Assembly (NCBI GenBank): GCA_023376005.1
Contig: CM042157.1
Span: 57,179,202 to 57,243,201, forward strand
Length of the DNA: 64,000 nucleotides
DNA from: Doryteuthis pealeii
Taxonomy: Eukaryota > Mollusca > Cephalopoda > Myopsida > Loliginidae
Direction: 5' to 3'
Shown piece after piece: positions 1 to 9,566 of this stretch; within the stretch, counting starts at the first letter, position 1; each line of letters opens with the position of its first letter. Position numbers and translations under genes: made by a program. The notes under the pieces are model-generated. The model was not told where the DNA came from. It made no database searches and saw nothing but the letters and a program-made list of their open reading frames with translations.

Positions 1-80
1 ATTACTCGATGTGTAGAATATCGTACAGACTGTTTCAACTTTATTAAATCTCATCAGCGATATTCTACACACCGAGTAAT
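1..80 (-). ncRNA. Hammerhead ribozyme, type I, long stem I
   Basis: Read on the minus strand, CTGATGA (57 to 51) is followed by a weak stem II with an AATA loop (50-37), GAA (36-34), a short stem III (ACAG/CTGT, 33-25) and cleavage base A at 24. The strand after the cleavage site (23 to 1) pairs with the strand before the core (80 to 58) over 23 positions, 22 Watson-Crick and one G-U. All core bases of the hammerhead are present in the order expected of type I. Stem I may continue beyond the window edge. A diverging copy follows at 100-172. In-RNA cleavage is inferred, not shown. Confidence 0.8.
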
Positions 81-99
81 TCTTTGCGAAGAGGGAAAT

Positions 100-172
100 T
101 GTTAGTATATATCGCTGATGAGATTTAATAAAGTTGAAACAGTCTGTACAATATTCTACACACCGAGTAATT
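100..172 (+). ncRNA. Hammerhead ribozyme, type I
   Basis: CTGATGA at 115-121, stem II 122-135 with AATA loop, GAA 136-138, stem III 139-147 and cleavage base A148. Stem I is poorer than in the copy at 1-80: C149-G114 is followed by one A/C mismatch and then A-T rich pairs. The two copies point outward from each other. The motif ending ATTCTTTGC occurs after position 61 and again after 151, giving a 90-bp direct repeat. Confidence 0.72.
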
Positions 173-332
173 CTTTGCAAAATTCACTTGTCATTGTTAT
201 CTTCTATAATTATCGAATTTATGCAATATTCGCATTGTAATTGCCTTCAAGCAAAAATATAAAATATTTAATATATATACTTTATTTCAGCAATGCTTCT
301 AAAAAAAATAAGCAAACAACAAAAAAAAAAAT

Positions 333-334
<2 letters not shown>

Positions 335-394
<60 letters not shown>
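335..394. repeat. (TA)n then (TG)n microsatellite
   Basis: About 17 TA units run directly into about 13 TG units. Short reading frames across it encode only Tyr/Ile and Val/Cys runs. Confidence 0.95.
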
Positions 395-844
395 GTACAA
401 TCTGCTGTTTCAGTCATCTGCTGGGGGTCTTAGAACATATTCCCTACTGACAAGGGTGGGTATTTACAATATGCATAAATAACTAAACACTCTGGTTTAG
501 CAATGGCCCCAGCTGTTAAAAGTGTGATATGAATTAAAGAAACATTTATCATCATTTGTATGAATTAAATCCAAAACTTTGTTGTTGGTGGGTGTTTTTT
601 TTTCTTTAATTTTTAAGCAGAATGAACAAACAGATGTTAAAAAATGAACGCAGACATTCAACCGATTGAGAAAATGTTTGAATGTCAACCAGAAGAAGCA
701 GTAAATCAGAATGATGAGTTCCACATGGATAAATTTGCTGGCAAAAAAATAGAAAAAATAGAAAAAATAGAAAAACATATATATGATCTACACTCTTGTG
801 AATATTGTCAACATTTGGGATCTAATACTTTTCACTAGCTTCGT
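395..844. other. Unassigned intergenic stretch
   Basis: AT-rich DNA without a recognised gene. A small frame around 644-838 includes three short tandem GAAAAAATA units near 748-775 and looks fortuitous. Confidence 0.4.
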
Positions 845-1090
845 ATGTACACACACACACACACACACACAGACACAGACACGCATATATATGTGTGGGG
901 GGGGGGTATGTGTGAGAGAGAGAGAAAAAGAGATACATATATAATAATATAAATTTATGTGTTTTTTGTGTACAAATACATATATATATATATATATATA
1001 TATGTGTGGGTGGGTGGGTGGTGGGAGTGTGTGTGAGAGAGAGAGAAAAAGAGATACATAAAAACATACACAGAGATATGCACACATATA
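845..1090. repeat. Compound AC/GA/TA microsatellite, duplicated
   Basis: (AC)n, then two similar blocks of G-run or GGGT-run, GTGTGAGAGAGAGA and AAAGAGATACATA, separated by a TA run near 978-1003. The duplicated order suggests local slippage or duplication. Confidence 0.85.
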
Positions 1091-1200
1091 TCTTTATTAA
1101 ATAGAGATCTACTGCTTTTCACCAGCTTTGTATTATATTAGTACATATATATATATAACATGTATATAACTTGGTAAATATTACAGAAATTCACATGTAA

Positions 1201-1203
<3 letters not shown>

Positions 1204-1255
<52 letters not shown>

Positions 1256-1571
1256 ATATATGAAAATGGGACGACTTACCAGTGAAATTGGTCTCAATGG
1301 TTTGTTGATACAAGTTTTACCATGATAAGTCAGCGATATAACAAATATAAAGTGCTCAATATGTAAGTAGAGCGAATGTATTACAATGGTATGTACAGAA
1401 ATAACATACTCGAGTTTCACCATAAGGATCTTCAGGGTTAAATCTACTGAATTAATCAAGATATTGATTAATTACAGCTAACTACAGGGCTGTATCACTC
1501 TACTAATAATACCACAAAAACCTTGGTCCACTACTGATTTACCAAGTGAGCTAGTGATAATCATATATTAT

Positions 1572-1624
<53 letters not shown>

Positions 1625-1842
1625 GTAATATGGGTGCTATATTTATAAGTAAACCGTGCTCAATATCACTGATAGTGCATATATATTGAAGTTAAGGTAG
1701 CGTGAACAAGGAGTCAATGGTGTCTGGTTACTGACAGTTTCTCGCCTATGCGATCTTCAGACCAAGTCTTGGTTGGAAGATTGCATAGGTGAGAATCTCA
1801 GTAACCAAGCATCATTGACATCATGCCCATGCCATCTTAAAT

Positions 1843-1888
<46 letters not shown>

Positions 1889-1905
1889 GTGGATGACGGA
1901 AAAAA

Positions 1906-1939
<34 letters not shown>

Positions 1940-1940
1940 T
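1204..1940. repeat. Three (TA)n tracts and one (TG)n tract
   Basis: (TA)n at about 1204-1250, 1573-1619 and 1846-1881, and (TG)n at about 1913-1939. The DNA between carries a small inverted match around 1755-1785 (the CTATGCGATCTTC block and its complement). No gene is seen. Confidence 0.85.
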
Positions 1941-1944
1941 TAGT

Positions 1945-2172
1945 AAACAATTCTTAAGTAGGGTTTAAGTCAAAGTTTTCCTTCTCCTAGACTGGTTGCC
2001 TAACCAAGGTTAAAGATCCCAGTCTGCCCTATTATTTTCCCATAGCTCGAGGGAGAGCAGTTGGATGAAGACCTTTCTCAAGGGTATTAGCGCTATGTGA
2101 AATGCAAACAGAATTCGATCTTGTCTCGTTGTATCCCTTTCCTACGACAGTAACCATTACAACATCTGCCTC
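1945..2172 (-). mobile_element. SINE family A (tRNA-headed), minus copy
   Basis: The block CCTAGACTGGTTGCCTAACC, the conserved CAGTCTGCCCTA and AAGGGTATTAG blocks and a terminal TAACCATTAC (box A region complement) recur in at least ten places, for example 6793-7062 and 52655-52945. In sense orientation it begins with GTGTAATGGTTA and GTTCAAATCC, matching RNA polymerase III boxes A and B. Confidence 0.75.
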
Positions 2173-2189
2173 CAAAATGAGTTGGCTGA

Positions 2190-3080
2190 AGCTTGTTACA
2201 TTAATGGAAGGAAAGGCATGAACCTAAATCTCCCTGCCCTCTGTATCATCACTAGTTATCATAATAAAATGTCATGTCACTGGCATGTCATGATTGAAGA
2301 AAAGAATGAGTGAGTAAGCAAACCACCACTCCGGAATTATCTAACCATGCCAGTGGCGGATGCAGAAAAATCTGCTATTGCCATAATTAACTATGACAGA
2401 AGCCAATCAATCATATACACATGTGTAGATATATCTGTTACATAATTATTGGATCCCTAATGCTTTTATAAGGTATTGTAGAAATCATAATGGCGATTAG
2501 TACAGCTGGTGGCCTTGAGGGTGAGTGACAGTGCTTGACCTCCCTCTCACCTTGCCTTGCGGGGATGGATCGTGAGAACCGGAATCCCCATAGAAGACCC
2601 TCTTCCAGTTTAAGGATATAGTAAGTTTAAGTCAGTTAGAAGTTAGAAGCCGAGCTTGTAACATGTAAGCCTCATCTGCGCAGATTGTTTGGTTTGGGGA
2701 TTTATAAATAAAGTAACATCAACGTAAATCGAAGTCTTGTGTTTATTACCTAAAAACTAACAATGACACAGGGCTTCTGATAAGGAGTGATCCCCAACAG
2801 AAACCAGACCCGAAGTCGTCAATAGAAGACCAGACCTTAGAAGATATACCAGACCAAGATGTTAGAAGATAGACGATCAGAATAGCAAAGCCGGTCAGAA
2901 GAAAATACAACCAGAGTAAGAAGAAGAAGGGTATACGACATATATCGATTTGGTACTGTGAAAACCCCAGTATGCAACATTTCTCTCAATATATAATGCA
3001 CATAGGCATATAAAGTTACTGACTACATTCACTACAGAAGGCTAAGACCCTACTCTTCCTCTCTTTATCTTTTCCCTAAT
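2190..3080. other. Unassigned stretch with LTR-like 3' portion
   Basis: No coding exon recognised. The part at 2640-2790 resembles the end of an LTR and is listed separately. Further right the DNA is rich in AGACCAGA-type words. Confidence 0.35.
2640..2790 (+). mobile_element. LTR-like 3' segment, dispersed repeat
   Basis: It contains a TATAAATAAAG block followed by GTCTTGTGTTTATTA and CTAAAAAC, consistent with a polyadenylation region near the end of an LTR. A diverged copy lies in opposite orientation at 7190-7400. No primer binding site or reverse transcriptase is recognisable next to it. Confidence 0.4.
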
Positions 3081-3095
3081 CTCTTTCTTTCTTTC

Positions 3096-3320
3096 TTATT
3101 TTATTTTTTCAGTGTAGCATGTCCTTTTTCTTCCCTTTCTTTCTTTATAATAAAAATGGAATGGTCCATTATTTAGCTGAGGTGACGTCATAAGAAATAA
3201 GAATTCGGTGAATAAGCAAACCAGATAATCGGGATTTACATTTTTGCATTTCATCTTGGATGATTTGGATGGTCTCATTTTTAACCAGAGGGTATTGCAA
3301 GATGATAATGGTCATATTTT
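3096..3320. repeat. Dispersed repeat, copy 1 (copy 2 at 63165-63375)
   Basis: The blocks GTGTAGCATGTCC, GGAATGGTCCATTATTTAGC, TTCATCTTGGATGATTTGGA and TTTTTAACCAGAGGGT appear in the same order at the far right of the window. A short minus-strand frame is open here, but it is broken in the other copy, so this is more likely an unnamed repeat than a gene. Confidence 0.7.
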
Positions 3321-3489
3321 TTAGGAACTCCAGTATTATTATATAGATTTGGAATGCACCTTTTCAGGCAAATAATTTTGGAAAGGGGGGGAGGAGACAT
3401 TCTGACTTATATTGAGATAGTAAACAAAGGCCACATTTAAACTTCTTCACAAAAAATAACCTCACACATTCACTTTATTTCACTTTTAG

Positions 3490-3770
3490 TCTTCTTCTTT
3501 TATTTTATGAAATATGAAAAAATGAACCAACAAAAAACGATTTTTAATTTTTTTCTATAAAGATAAGAGTCTGAATAATTATATCAGAAGATTTTTATAA
3601 GTTCCAATGCGAGAGTTACTAACAGTAAAATAACCATGAATAGAGAATTTTGCTAAAAAATATCAATAAAGAAACTGAATCTTTGAATTAACTGTTTTTC
3701 TTTGTAACAACTCTTTATGTTCGTTATTTCTTTTTTGCAAGATTTTTTAAAAAAGAGTTCAAAAATATTT
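3490..3770 (+). repeat. Dispersed repeat, copy 1 (copy 2 at 33445-33815)
   Basis: The shared blocks are CTATAAAGATAA, ATAATTATATCAGA, AATATCAATAAAGAAACTGA and GAATTAACTGTTTTTCTTTG. Copy 2 carries an extra segment around 33640-33720. No coding frame spans either copy. Confidence 0.75.
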
Positions 3771-4560
3771 ATGTTTCTCTCTTCAATATGGTTTAAACTG
3801 ATCATGTAACATATTTTGGTGGTACCTAATGTTTATCTCAATTTATTGTTCAGCTCACTGTGCCTTGAGATGAAAAAGGTTGAAAAACTCTGCCTAAGCA
3901 ATAATTTTACTAAGATAATAACACAAGTGGAGATGATTAAAAAAATGTTTTCTATAGACATTATACAGAAGCTACCATATTTGGTCAAAGTCCCTCTTTC
4001 AACAAAACATCAATTACCAATTCATCACATACGGCCACTGACTTAATTTTATTAACACTATAAAATGTTACTTGTGAGTTTGAGTCTTTTCACACCTGGT
4101 TAAGAAATGTATCATCTAATCGATAAGATCACACACATTGCATTCATTTAACAACTTGTGGGTTTGGTTACTGGGAAGGGTCGGGAAATAAGAATCAAAA
4201 TATTGAAACAGACCTCAAAATCCAAATAAATCTATAAGTCACTAAGACACTAGACTTGTAATTAGCATTAGTTTTCACTAGGTACTCGCAATTTTGTCGT
4301 CTGCTACGAATTTTAAAAGTGATTTAAAAATAATTAAATCTATTATTTAAGGTCAAACTTTGTCTAAATCGATAAGTAGTAACATAATAACCATCATTAA
4401 AAAAAGAAAAATATCATTACATATGCAGTTTATTTTTAATAGATTTAAAACGATTTGTTTTGGTCAATTTCGACACGATCCGCTATTCTGTCTATTTTTC
4501 AATGGTTTTACGCGCTTGTTTACAATTTTTATGTAACATTCGCAATTGCAAAAATTTTTT
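3771..4560. other. Unassigned AT-rich stretch
   Basis: No exon, RNA gene or named repeat recognised. A 76-codon frame at 3816-4046 lacks any supporting motif. Confidence 0.35.
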
Positions 4561-4564
4561 TACC

Positions 4565-4690
4565 AAAAATCAGGTAATTATCCGATTTTAATGAAATTTT
4601 CAGTATTGATTTATCAATTAATGAATTTTATAATGCATCAGTTATTTTATTTCAAAACTTTAATTTAGTATTTTTGCTATGAAAAGTTAA
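4565..4690 (+). repeat. Arm-like copy of the 14.7-15.0 kb foldback
   Basis: The words ATGAAATTTTCAGTATTGAT, TATAATGCA and AGTTATTTTATTTCAAAACTT match the arms of the large foldback at 14659-15081, so this is probably a single-arm relic of that family. Confidence 0.6.
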
Positions 4691-4894
4691 TATATAAAAT
4701 TCATTTAAAATATGAAAAGCCTGATGTTAAGCTTAAAATGTTATATTTTTAGATTCTAAAAATAAATATCTATTTAATGTAAACCTTATTTTAGATACAT
4801 AAAGTAATAAGTTTTGAAGAAAAACTCTATTGAAAATGTACCCCCACCCCTTTTTAAGCAGAAAAAATATCAATGTATAATTTTTTCTTTTATA

Positions 4895-4981
4895 AGATCT
4901 TTATTCAAAGAATAACATTTGAAGAATATGGTGAAAAGTTTTCACCATATTCTTCAAATTTTATTCTTTAAATAAAGATTT
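4895..4981. repeat. Near-loopless palindrome
   Basis: About 43-bp arms starting AGATCTTTATT and ending AATAAAGATTT meet at GGTGAAAA-G-TTTTCACC with a one-base centre and few mismatches. This is a foldback element or an inverted duplication able to form a cruciform. Confidence 0.85.
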
Positions 4982-5038
4982 AGTATAATTTTATTGGTAC
5001 TAACAGAACTAAAGGTACCAGTTATACTTTATGTCATA

Positions 5039-5548
5039 CTAGAAGTGGCTACCCGGCGTTGCCTGGGTAGTGGGTGGAGGAAAAAAGTTAGTCTCACAAA
5101 TCCATTATTATTGAATCACAAGTAGTTGGATCCTTGTCGTATGCCCCATTTAAATCTCTATGTAAAAAAGACCTCGCGTTGATCCAGCCCCTCTGAAAAG
5201 AAAAATTGATGTCTACTATTTAAAATATCAAATGCAAAAAAATATCTATGCTGTTATCATTTAAATTTTATAAAAAATGAAATTTAAATCATAACAGCAT
5301 AGATATTTTTTTGCATTTGATATTTTGAATAGAAGACATCAATTTTTCTTTTCAGAGGGGCTGGATCAATGGTGGATTCTGTATAATTATCTTCACAAAT
5401 ATAAATCAAACCTTCATTATTTTTGCTCAAAAAGAAAGATCTGATGATAGTGAATGTGTATGTATATTTACTTTGTCATTAATTGCTTTATTCTAATAGT
5501 TTCCTCCGGACATACATACACACAAACTGTCCTTTATATATGTATAGA
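5039..5548 (-). mobile_element. Non-autonomous Helitron
   Basis: On the minus strand it starts A|TCTATACATATATAAAGG and ends with a GC-rich hairpin (CTACCCAGGCAACGCCGGGTAG), eight bases and CTAG|T. This is the Helitron signature: 5' TC, a 3' hairpin about 10 nt before CTRR, and insertion between A and T. No Rep/helicase is encoded. A 378-bp relative lies at 21207-21584 on the plus strand. Unlike that copy it has a long internal palindrome (5179-5369). Confidence 0.8.
5179..5369. repeat. Long palindrome inside the Helitron
   Basis: Arms of about 85 bp, beginning TTGATCCAGCCCCTCTG and ending CAGAGGGGCTGGATCAA, surround a centre near 5272. The relative at 21207-21584 carries one arm only, so this copy underwent an inverted duplication. 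Confidence 0.85.
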
Positions 5549-6712
5549 TAGACAGTACCTGAATAATGAGAATGCAATTGTCTGTTTTTCATATAACTGT
5601 TATATGGGAATGTAAATATGTTTGCAAATTGTTTTTGTTACATGTTATTCTGTGTTCTGAATACTTTTATTTTAATAAATGTTGCTTACTGCAAGTTATG
5701 GACGATTCTTTTACGACTTCATTGCTTTCAGGCTTAGCTTAAGGTATTTTCGCGCCCGACATCACAAAATGCGTCTGAATAAACATTGCTGAACAGTAAA
5801 TAGAGACTCGGACATTGCTTAGAAAATATTTTTCATTTTTAACCTCGTATATAGTACGCACTAGGGATTTTGAGCTTTAAATTTTTGGGGAAAAATGCGG
5901 ATTATACTCAAGGATTTGCGGTAAATAATGTCTGATGAAACCTCAGATAAAGTGTTGTAACCTAACAAACGTTACTAAATGAGGAATAACCAAACAGAAG
6001 TTGGAAATGAAATGAATCTTTTTAACATTAACAAAATACAATACTCATCAGCGGTGTGAAGAAGGTAAACCACTGCTAGTATAAGACTACTCAGTCAGTA
6101 TAATACTTCTGTATTTATGAGGATTGAGACATACCCATTAAAGTTCATGGATAGGGTATATAACATGAAGAAAACAATGAGATCTTATGAGACTTGTTAA
6201 TATAACCAAGTAATTGCAAATTAGTCAGGTTCCCTTGTATCTTTGCTTAGTAAAACTTTTCCCCTATCCTTAACACTCTTGTTTCTTCCTATCATTTCTT
6301 TGTTAACTCTGGATACTTGAGTTACAAGACTTTACCTGATATTTGGTGCTAGGGAGGATATTTAGTTGTTCCCTGTGTTGCATATTTCTTAGGTCTTCTT
6401 ATGTGTTTTCCTCTAATGGGTTACTGTTTCTCTTTCAAGTTAGAATTCTCCTTCTCTGTTGTATTGGGCTGATTTCTTCTGCTGGAAGTTGTCTCTCTCT
6501 CTCTCTCTGGTTCTGGGTTCCATTTTCTGTCCTTTAATCAGGAATATTGAAACAGACCTCAAAATATTATATAGCCATTCTCATTTATATACGTATAATG
6601 TAGTATTTTGTAGAGTATATCTGTATAACCCATGATTGTATACAGATATACTTATCTTCTTATCACTTATCTTCTTCCATAGTTTTGAGTTGATAATTGT
6701 ATATTATAGGAC
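5549..6712. other. Unassigned stretch with a small inverted-end fragment
   Basis: Around 5845-5925, CTCGTATATAGTACGCAC is mirrored by TGCGGATTATACTCAAGG, resembling a short remnant of a DNA-transposon foldback. The CTCATCAGCGG near 6047 looks like a hammerhead core complement but lacks the rest. No gene is recognised. Confidence 0.4.
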
Positions 6713-6713
6713 A

Positions 6714-6788
6714 AGTGGTTAGGTGGTCTAGGGCTATGATTCTCGCTTTGGGTGCGAGAGCTCCTGGGTTCAAATCCCAGACAAGCTC
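6714..6788 (+). pseudogene. tRNA-Pro(UGG)-like pseudogene
   Basis: The D-arm TGGTCTAGGGCTATGA, the anticodon stem-loop TCTCGCTTTGGGTGCGAGA (anticodon TGG) and the T-arm GGGTTCAAATCCC with box B are intact. The 5' acceptor strand does not pair with the 3' ACAAGCTC, so a functional tRNA is unlikely. It may be a retrotransposed tRNA or the head of a SINE; SINE A follows within a few bases. Confidence 0.65.
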
Positions 6789-6792
6789 GACA

Positions 6793-7062
6793 ATGGTTTA
6801 TGTGGTGTAGTGGTTAGAGTCGTAGGAAATGGACTTGTTGACTCTGGTTCAATTCCTGGATGAAGCTGTTTGCATTTCACATGGTTCTAATACCCTTGAG
6901 AAATGTATGAATCCAATTTTCCCGCCAGCTAATGGGTAAATAGCAGGGTGGACTGGGCTCTTTAACCATGACTACATAACCAGTCTAGGAGAAGGAAAAC
7001 TTTGAATTCAAACCTGTTAAACCTTGTGTCACATTCTGCTTGTGCAGAGGGGTTGGTAAATA
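6793..7062 (+). mobile_element. SINE family A, plus copy
   Basis: It starts with GTGGTGTAGTGGTTAGAGTC (box A) and GTTCAATTCC (box B), then the CTAATACCC, GGGTAAATAG, CTTTAACC and CCAGTCTAGGAGAAGGAAAA blocks, and ends GGGGTTGGTAAATATA. No open frame. It abuts the tRNA-Pro-like sequence. Confidence 0.8.
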
Positions 7063-7189
7063 TATATTGTATATTGTAGTATTTTGTAGAGTATATCCAT
7101 ATACCTGTAGTTGTATACAGATATACTTATCTTCTTTATAATTATCTTGTGTATCTTCTTCCATAATTCTGAGAAGATGACTCTGTCTA

Positions 7190-7400
7190 TCTGTTATTTT
7201 TTATCTTGCTATTTCAATTCTGCTATCTTCTCTGGGCTGGACTGGACTAGTAGATGTTCTTCTTAATCTGGGCTGGATCTTCTGTACTTGATACTAGGAC
7301 ACCTTGTTGCTTGTTTTTAGTTAATAAACACAAGACTTTGCTTTGTTTAGAGCTCTTTATTATTTCATAAGATCCAGATCAAATCAAACATGTGTGTAAG
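7190..7400 (-). mobile_element. LTR-like segment, minus copy
   Basis: Its complement contains AATAAAGAGCTC, GTCTTGTGTTTATTAACTAAAAAC and a purine-rich continuation, the same order as 2640-2790. Diverged, and no terminal duplication found. Confidence 0.35.
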
Positions 7401-7910
7401 AATTTAATTTCAATGAACAGAACACCATTATTATTTGTCCTGTTCAGTGCCCAACTAAAATCTGTCTTTTCTAAACTCTTTCTCAGGTTCATGCTGGCGA
7501 ATTGGAGAAGGAGGTCAACACAAGGTTAAAAAGTGTCAATCATTTTTCCTGTTTTCCCACTGAAGCATTAGTTTTGAATCTAAACTACACTTACCATACA
7601 TAATTAATATGCTACCTATTATTTATGTAACAAAAATCCAAATAAATCTATACATCACTAGACAGAATATTTAGTCATTCCCCATGTTACATACCAAGTG
7701 TCTGTTAAATGAGGGTAAAATTAATCATGTGGTCCCAGGGGGCCATCACTCCAGGCATCAACTTCCCTTTTGTCTAAAAGGGGCAGGGCCATGTTTTTTG
7801 CCCGCCACCTGAGGTGCCCCAAAAGAGGAATGCTGAAGGGATCACACACTTTTTGCTCTGGCCAGCGCATGAGCTTCATTTTTTCCATAGTGCCCCACCC
7901 TATGTTAATC
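7401..7910. other. Unassigned stretch, GC-richer at its right part
   Basis: 7720-7910 is GC-richer than the surroundings and open in several frames, but no domain is recognisable. It leads into a SINE D tail, so it may be part of a composite retroelement. Confidence 0.35.
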
Positions 7911-7916
7911 CGGCCT

Positions 7917-7992
7917 GGTGGGTCTAGCGTTAGTGAAAAGAGGATAGACTCCCTTGCTGTCTGGCTGATACTGACTTTAGGCCACCCCAACT
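7917..7992 (+). mobile_element. SINE family D, 3' fragment
   Basis: GGTCTAGCGTTAGTGAAAAG followed by GATAGACTCCCTTGCTGTCT and GGCCACCCCAACTTA matches the 3' part of the SINE D copies at 37799-38030 and 56134-56350. It is followed by a TA microsatellite. Confidence 0.65.
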
Positions 7993-8239
7993 TATATATA
8001 TATATATATATATGTATTTCAGATAAAGGATCTAACATATGCTAAATATTCCCTGCAGATGGTTTATCAAAAGCAAAAACAAAGAAACATATATTGGCAC
8101 ACTATCATATATAAGAAAATATATCCTCTGAATATTTTGTTTTTTTATTTACATACCATTAGATTTATTTCTATTTTTTTAAATATATATATATATATAT
8201 ATATATTATTATTTATATTTTTTGAAGGCAATTACAATG

Positions 8240-8539
8240 TTTGGTTTGGTTTGGTTTGTTTTGTTTTACGGCATATCAACCTCAGTGGGTCATTTAAAGT
8301 TTTGAAATAAATCAATTCTTAATGGATAATACAATTTTTTTATAAATACATTTTTCTATTTAACCCATAGATGGGACCCTAACAGGTACTACCACTCCGG
8401 GTCAGAGTGGACCAGGGAGCAATGGTGATGAAGGGGTGCTCCACATTCCCCAAACGTCCAAAACTGGAACCTCACCATCAGATAGAGTTTAACGTCATTC
8501 CCAGGACATGTAGACCCGCAGCCACCGCCTTCTAGCACC
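8240..8539 (-). mobile_element. Retroelement family F insertion with 11-bp target duplication
   Basis: The direct repeat CAATTACAATG lies at 8229-8239 and 8540-8550. The inserted DNA, read on the minus strand, runs from GGGTGCTAGAAGG through CGGAGTGGTAGTACCTGTTA to GGTTGATATGCCGTAAAACA and a CAAAC-type tail. It is a 5'-truncated copy of 61921-62520 and shares its tail with an RNase H LINE (35640-35710). Confidence 0.85.
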
Positions 8540-8619
8540 CAATTACAATGTGTATATCGTGTAAAATTCGATAATTATTGAAAATAATCATAACAAGCAA
8601 ACCAGGTGAATAAAGTGCG

Positions 8620-8680
8620 CCACGGGAACACCATACAGCTGTTTCAACTTTATTAAGTCTCATCAGCGGTGTATACCTAC
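8620..8680 (-). ncRNA. Hammerhead ribozyme, type I
   Basis: Minus strand: CTGATGA (8666-8660), stem II GACTT/AAGTT with AATA loop, GAA, then the palindrome ACAGCTGT as stem III (8642-8635) and cleavage base A (8634). Stem I pairs six bases each side (8633-8628 with 8667-8672, one G-U). The core is intact. A tRNA-like head lies just upstream on the same strand (about 8760-8690). Confidence 0.85.
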
Positions 8681-8689
8681 GATTTCCCT

Positions 8690-8762
8690 CCGACAGAAAT
8701 CGAAACCGGGAATCCAGCATGCAGAGTCAGGAACTCTACCTCTGGGCCACCAGCACATAGTA
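8690..8762 (-). promoter_or_regulatory. tRNA-like head (boxes A and B) before hammerhead
   Basis: On the minus strand GGTGGCCCAGAGGTAGAG resembles box A and GGTTTCGATTTC resembles box B, about 35 bases apart. This is the usual internal RNA polymerase III promoter layout of tRNA-derived SINEs. Activity is inferred. Confidence 0.55.
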
Positions 8763-9042
8763 CACACAATACATGCCGAATTTAACTTGTTAATGATAAA
8801 TACACCACTACTATACATAGTACAGTGAGCATTTGAGGGAATCGCAAATTAGGCCTATGCCAAGGCATGAGGAGTAAATGGAATTTGATAATTTGCTTTT
8901 GAAGCATTGTTATGTAAAGTTTAATATTATTTATGTTTTTTGAAGGCAATAACAATGCGTATATTGTATAAAATTCGATAATTATTGAAAATAATCATAA
9001 CAAGCAAACCCGGCGAATAAAGTTAACTTCGGCATGTATTGT

Positions 9043-9108
9043 GTGCTGGTGGCCCAGAGGTAGAGTTCCTGACTCTGCATGCTGGATTCCTGGTTTTGAT
9101 CTCGGTTG
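9043..9108 (+). promoter_or_regulatory. tRNA-like head (boxes A and B) before hammerhead
   Basis: TGGCCCAGAGGTAGAG (box A-like) and GGTTTTGATCTC (box B-like) precede the ribozyme by about 30 bases. It is homologous to the minus-strand head at 8690-8762. Confidence 0.55.
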
Positions 9109-9120
9109 GAGGGAAATCGT

Positions 9121-9177
9121 AGGTATACACCGCTGATGAGACTTAATAAAGTTGAAACAGCTGTATGGTGTTCCCGT
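9121..9177 (+). ncRNA. Hammerhead ribozyme, type I
   Basis: CTGATGA 9133-9139, stem II 9140-9153 (GACTT/AAGTT, AATA loop), GAA 9154-9156, palindromic stem III ACAGCTGT 9157-9164, cleavage base A9165. TGGTGT (9166-9171) pairs with ACACCG (9127-9132) as stem I. All invariant bases are present. Confidence 0.87.
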
Positions 9178-9332
9178 GGCGCACTTTATTCACCTGGTTT
9201 GCTTGTTATGATTATTTTCAATAATTATCAAATTTTACACGATATACGCATTGTAATTGCCTTAAAAAATATAAATAATAATATACTTTACATAACAATG
9301 CTTCAAAAGGAAATTATCAAACTCCATTTACT

Positions 9333-9489
9333 ATATATATATATATATATAAATTTTATTTCTAATTCTAAAAAAATTATTTTTTTTTACTTTTGAGAGA
9401 AGTCCCTTGGAAAGGATTTTTTCATTTATTCTACTCATCTCATTCATTTTTATTTTATTTATTCATTCATTTTGCCATTAATTCTCAAC

Positions 9490-9554
<65 letters not shown>
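9333..9554. repeat. (TA)n and (GA)n microsatellites
   Basis: TA runs at about 9333-9350 and 9491-9533; the second passes into (GA)n at 9534-9554. Confidence 0.9.
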
Positions 9555-9566
9555 CATTAATGGGCC

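Larger units (their letters stand above)
1..310. mobile_element. Hammerhead-bearing inverted-repeat element, cut by window edge
   Basis: It contains the two divergent hammerheads. Its right flank (about 205-300) has the terminal blocks CGCATTGTAATTGCCTT and then CAATGCTTC, which also bound the element at 8873-9334 and, in variant form, that at 19215-19511. This places it in the same family. No protein is encoded, so it is non-autonomous. The left end lies outside the window. Confidence 0.6.
8209..8790 (-). mobile_element. Hammerhead element, copy interrupted by a retroelement
   Basis: The left arm TTGAAGGCAATTACAATG is split from the rest of the arm (8551-8620) by a 300-bp insertion. After it come a minus-strand hammerhead and a minus-strand tRNA-like head. 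The right arm is missing. It is an inverted copy of the unit at 8873-9334. Confidence 0.7.
8873..9334 (+). mobile_element. Hammerhead element with about 150-bp inverted arms
   Basis: Outer arms (8873-9020 and 9185-9334) are inverted copies starting AGTAAATGG and ending CCATTTACT, including GAAGCATTGTTATG and GAAGGCAATAACAATGCG. The central part (9021-9184) is a tRNA-like head followed by a hammerhead, both on the plus strand. No protein is encoded. Confidence 0.8.

Noticed and set aside
6040..6060. CTCATCAGCGG as a further hammerhead
   Set aside because: The complement has CTGATGAG but no following stem II and GAAA in range, and no stem I.
6714..6788. Functional tRNA-Pro gene
   Set aside because: The anticodon and T arms are good, but the acceptor stem does not pair, so it is listed as a pseudogene.
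8532..9396. The two mirrored frames around 8.6 and 9.2 kb as small proteins
   Set aside because: They overlap the hammerhead and arms, are explained by the inverted repeat and do not begin with a convincing start.
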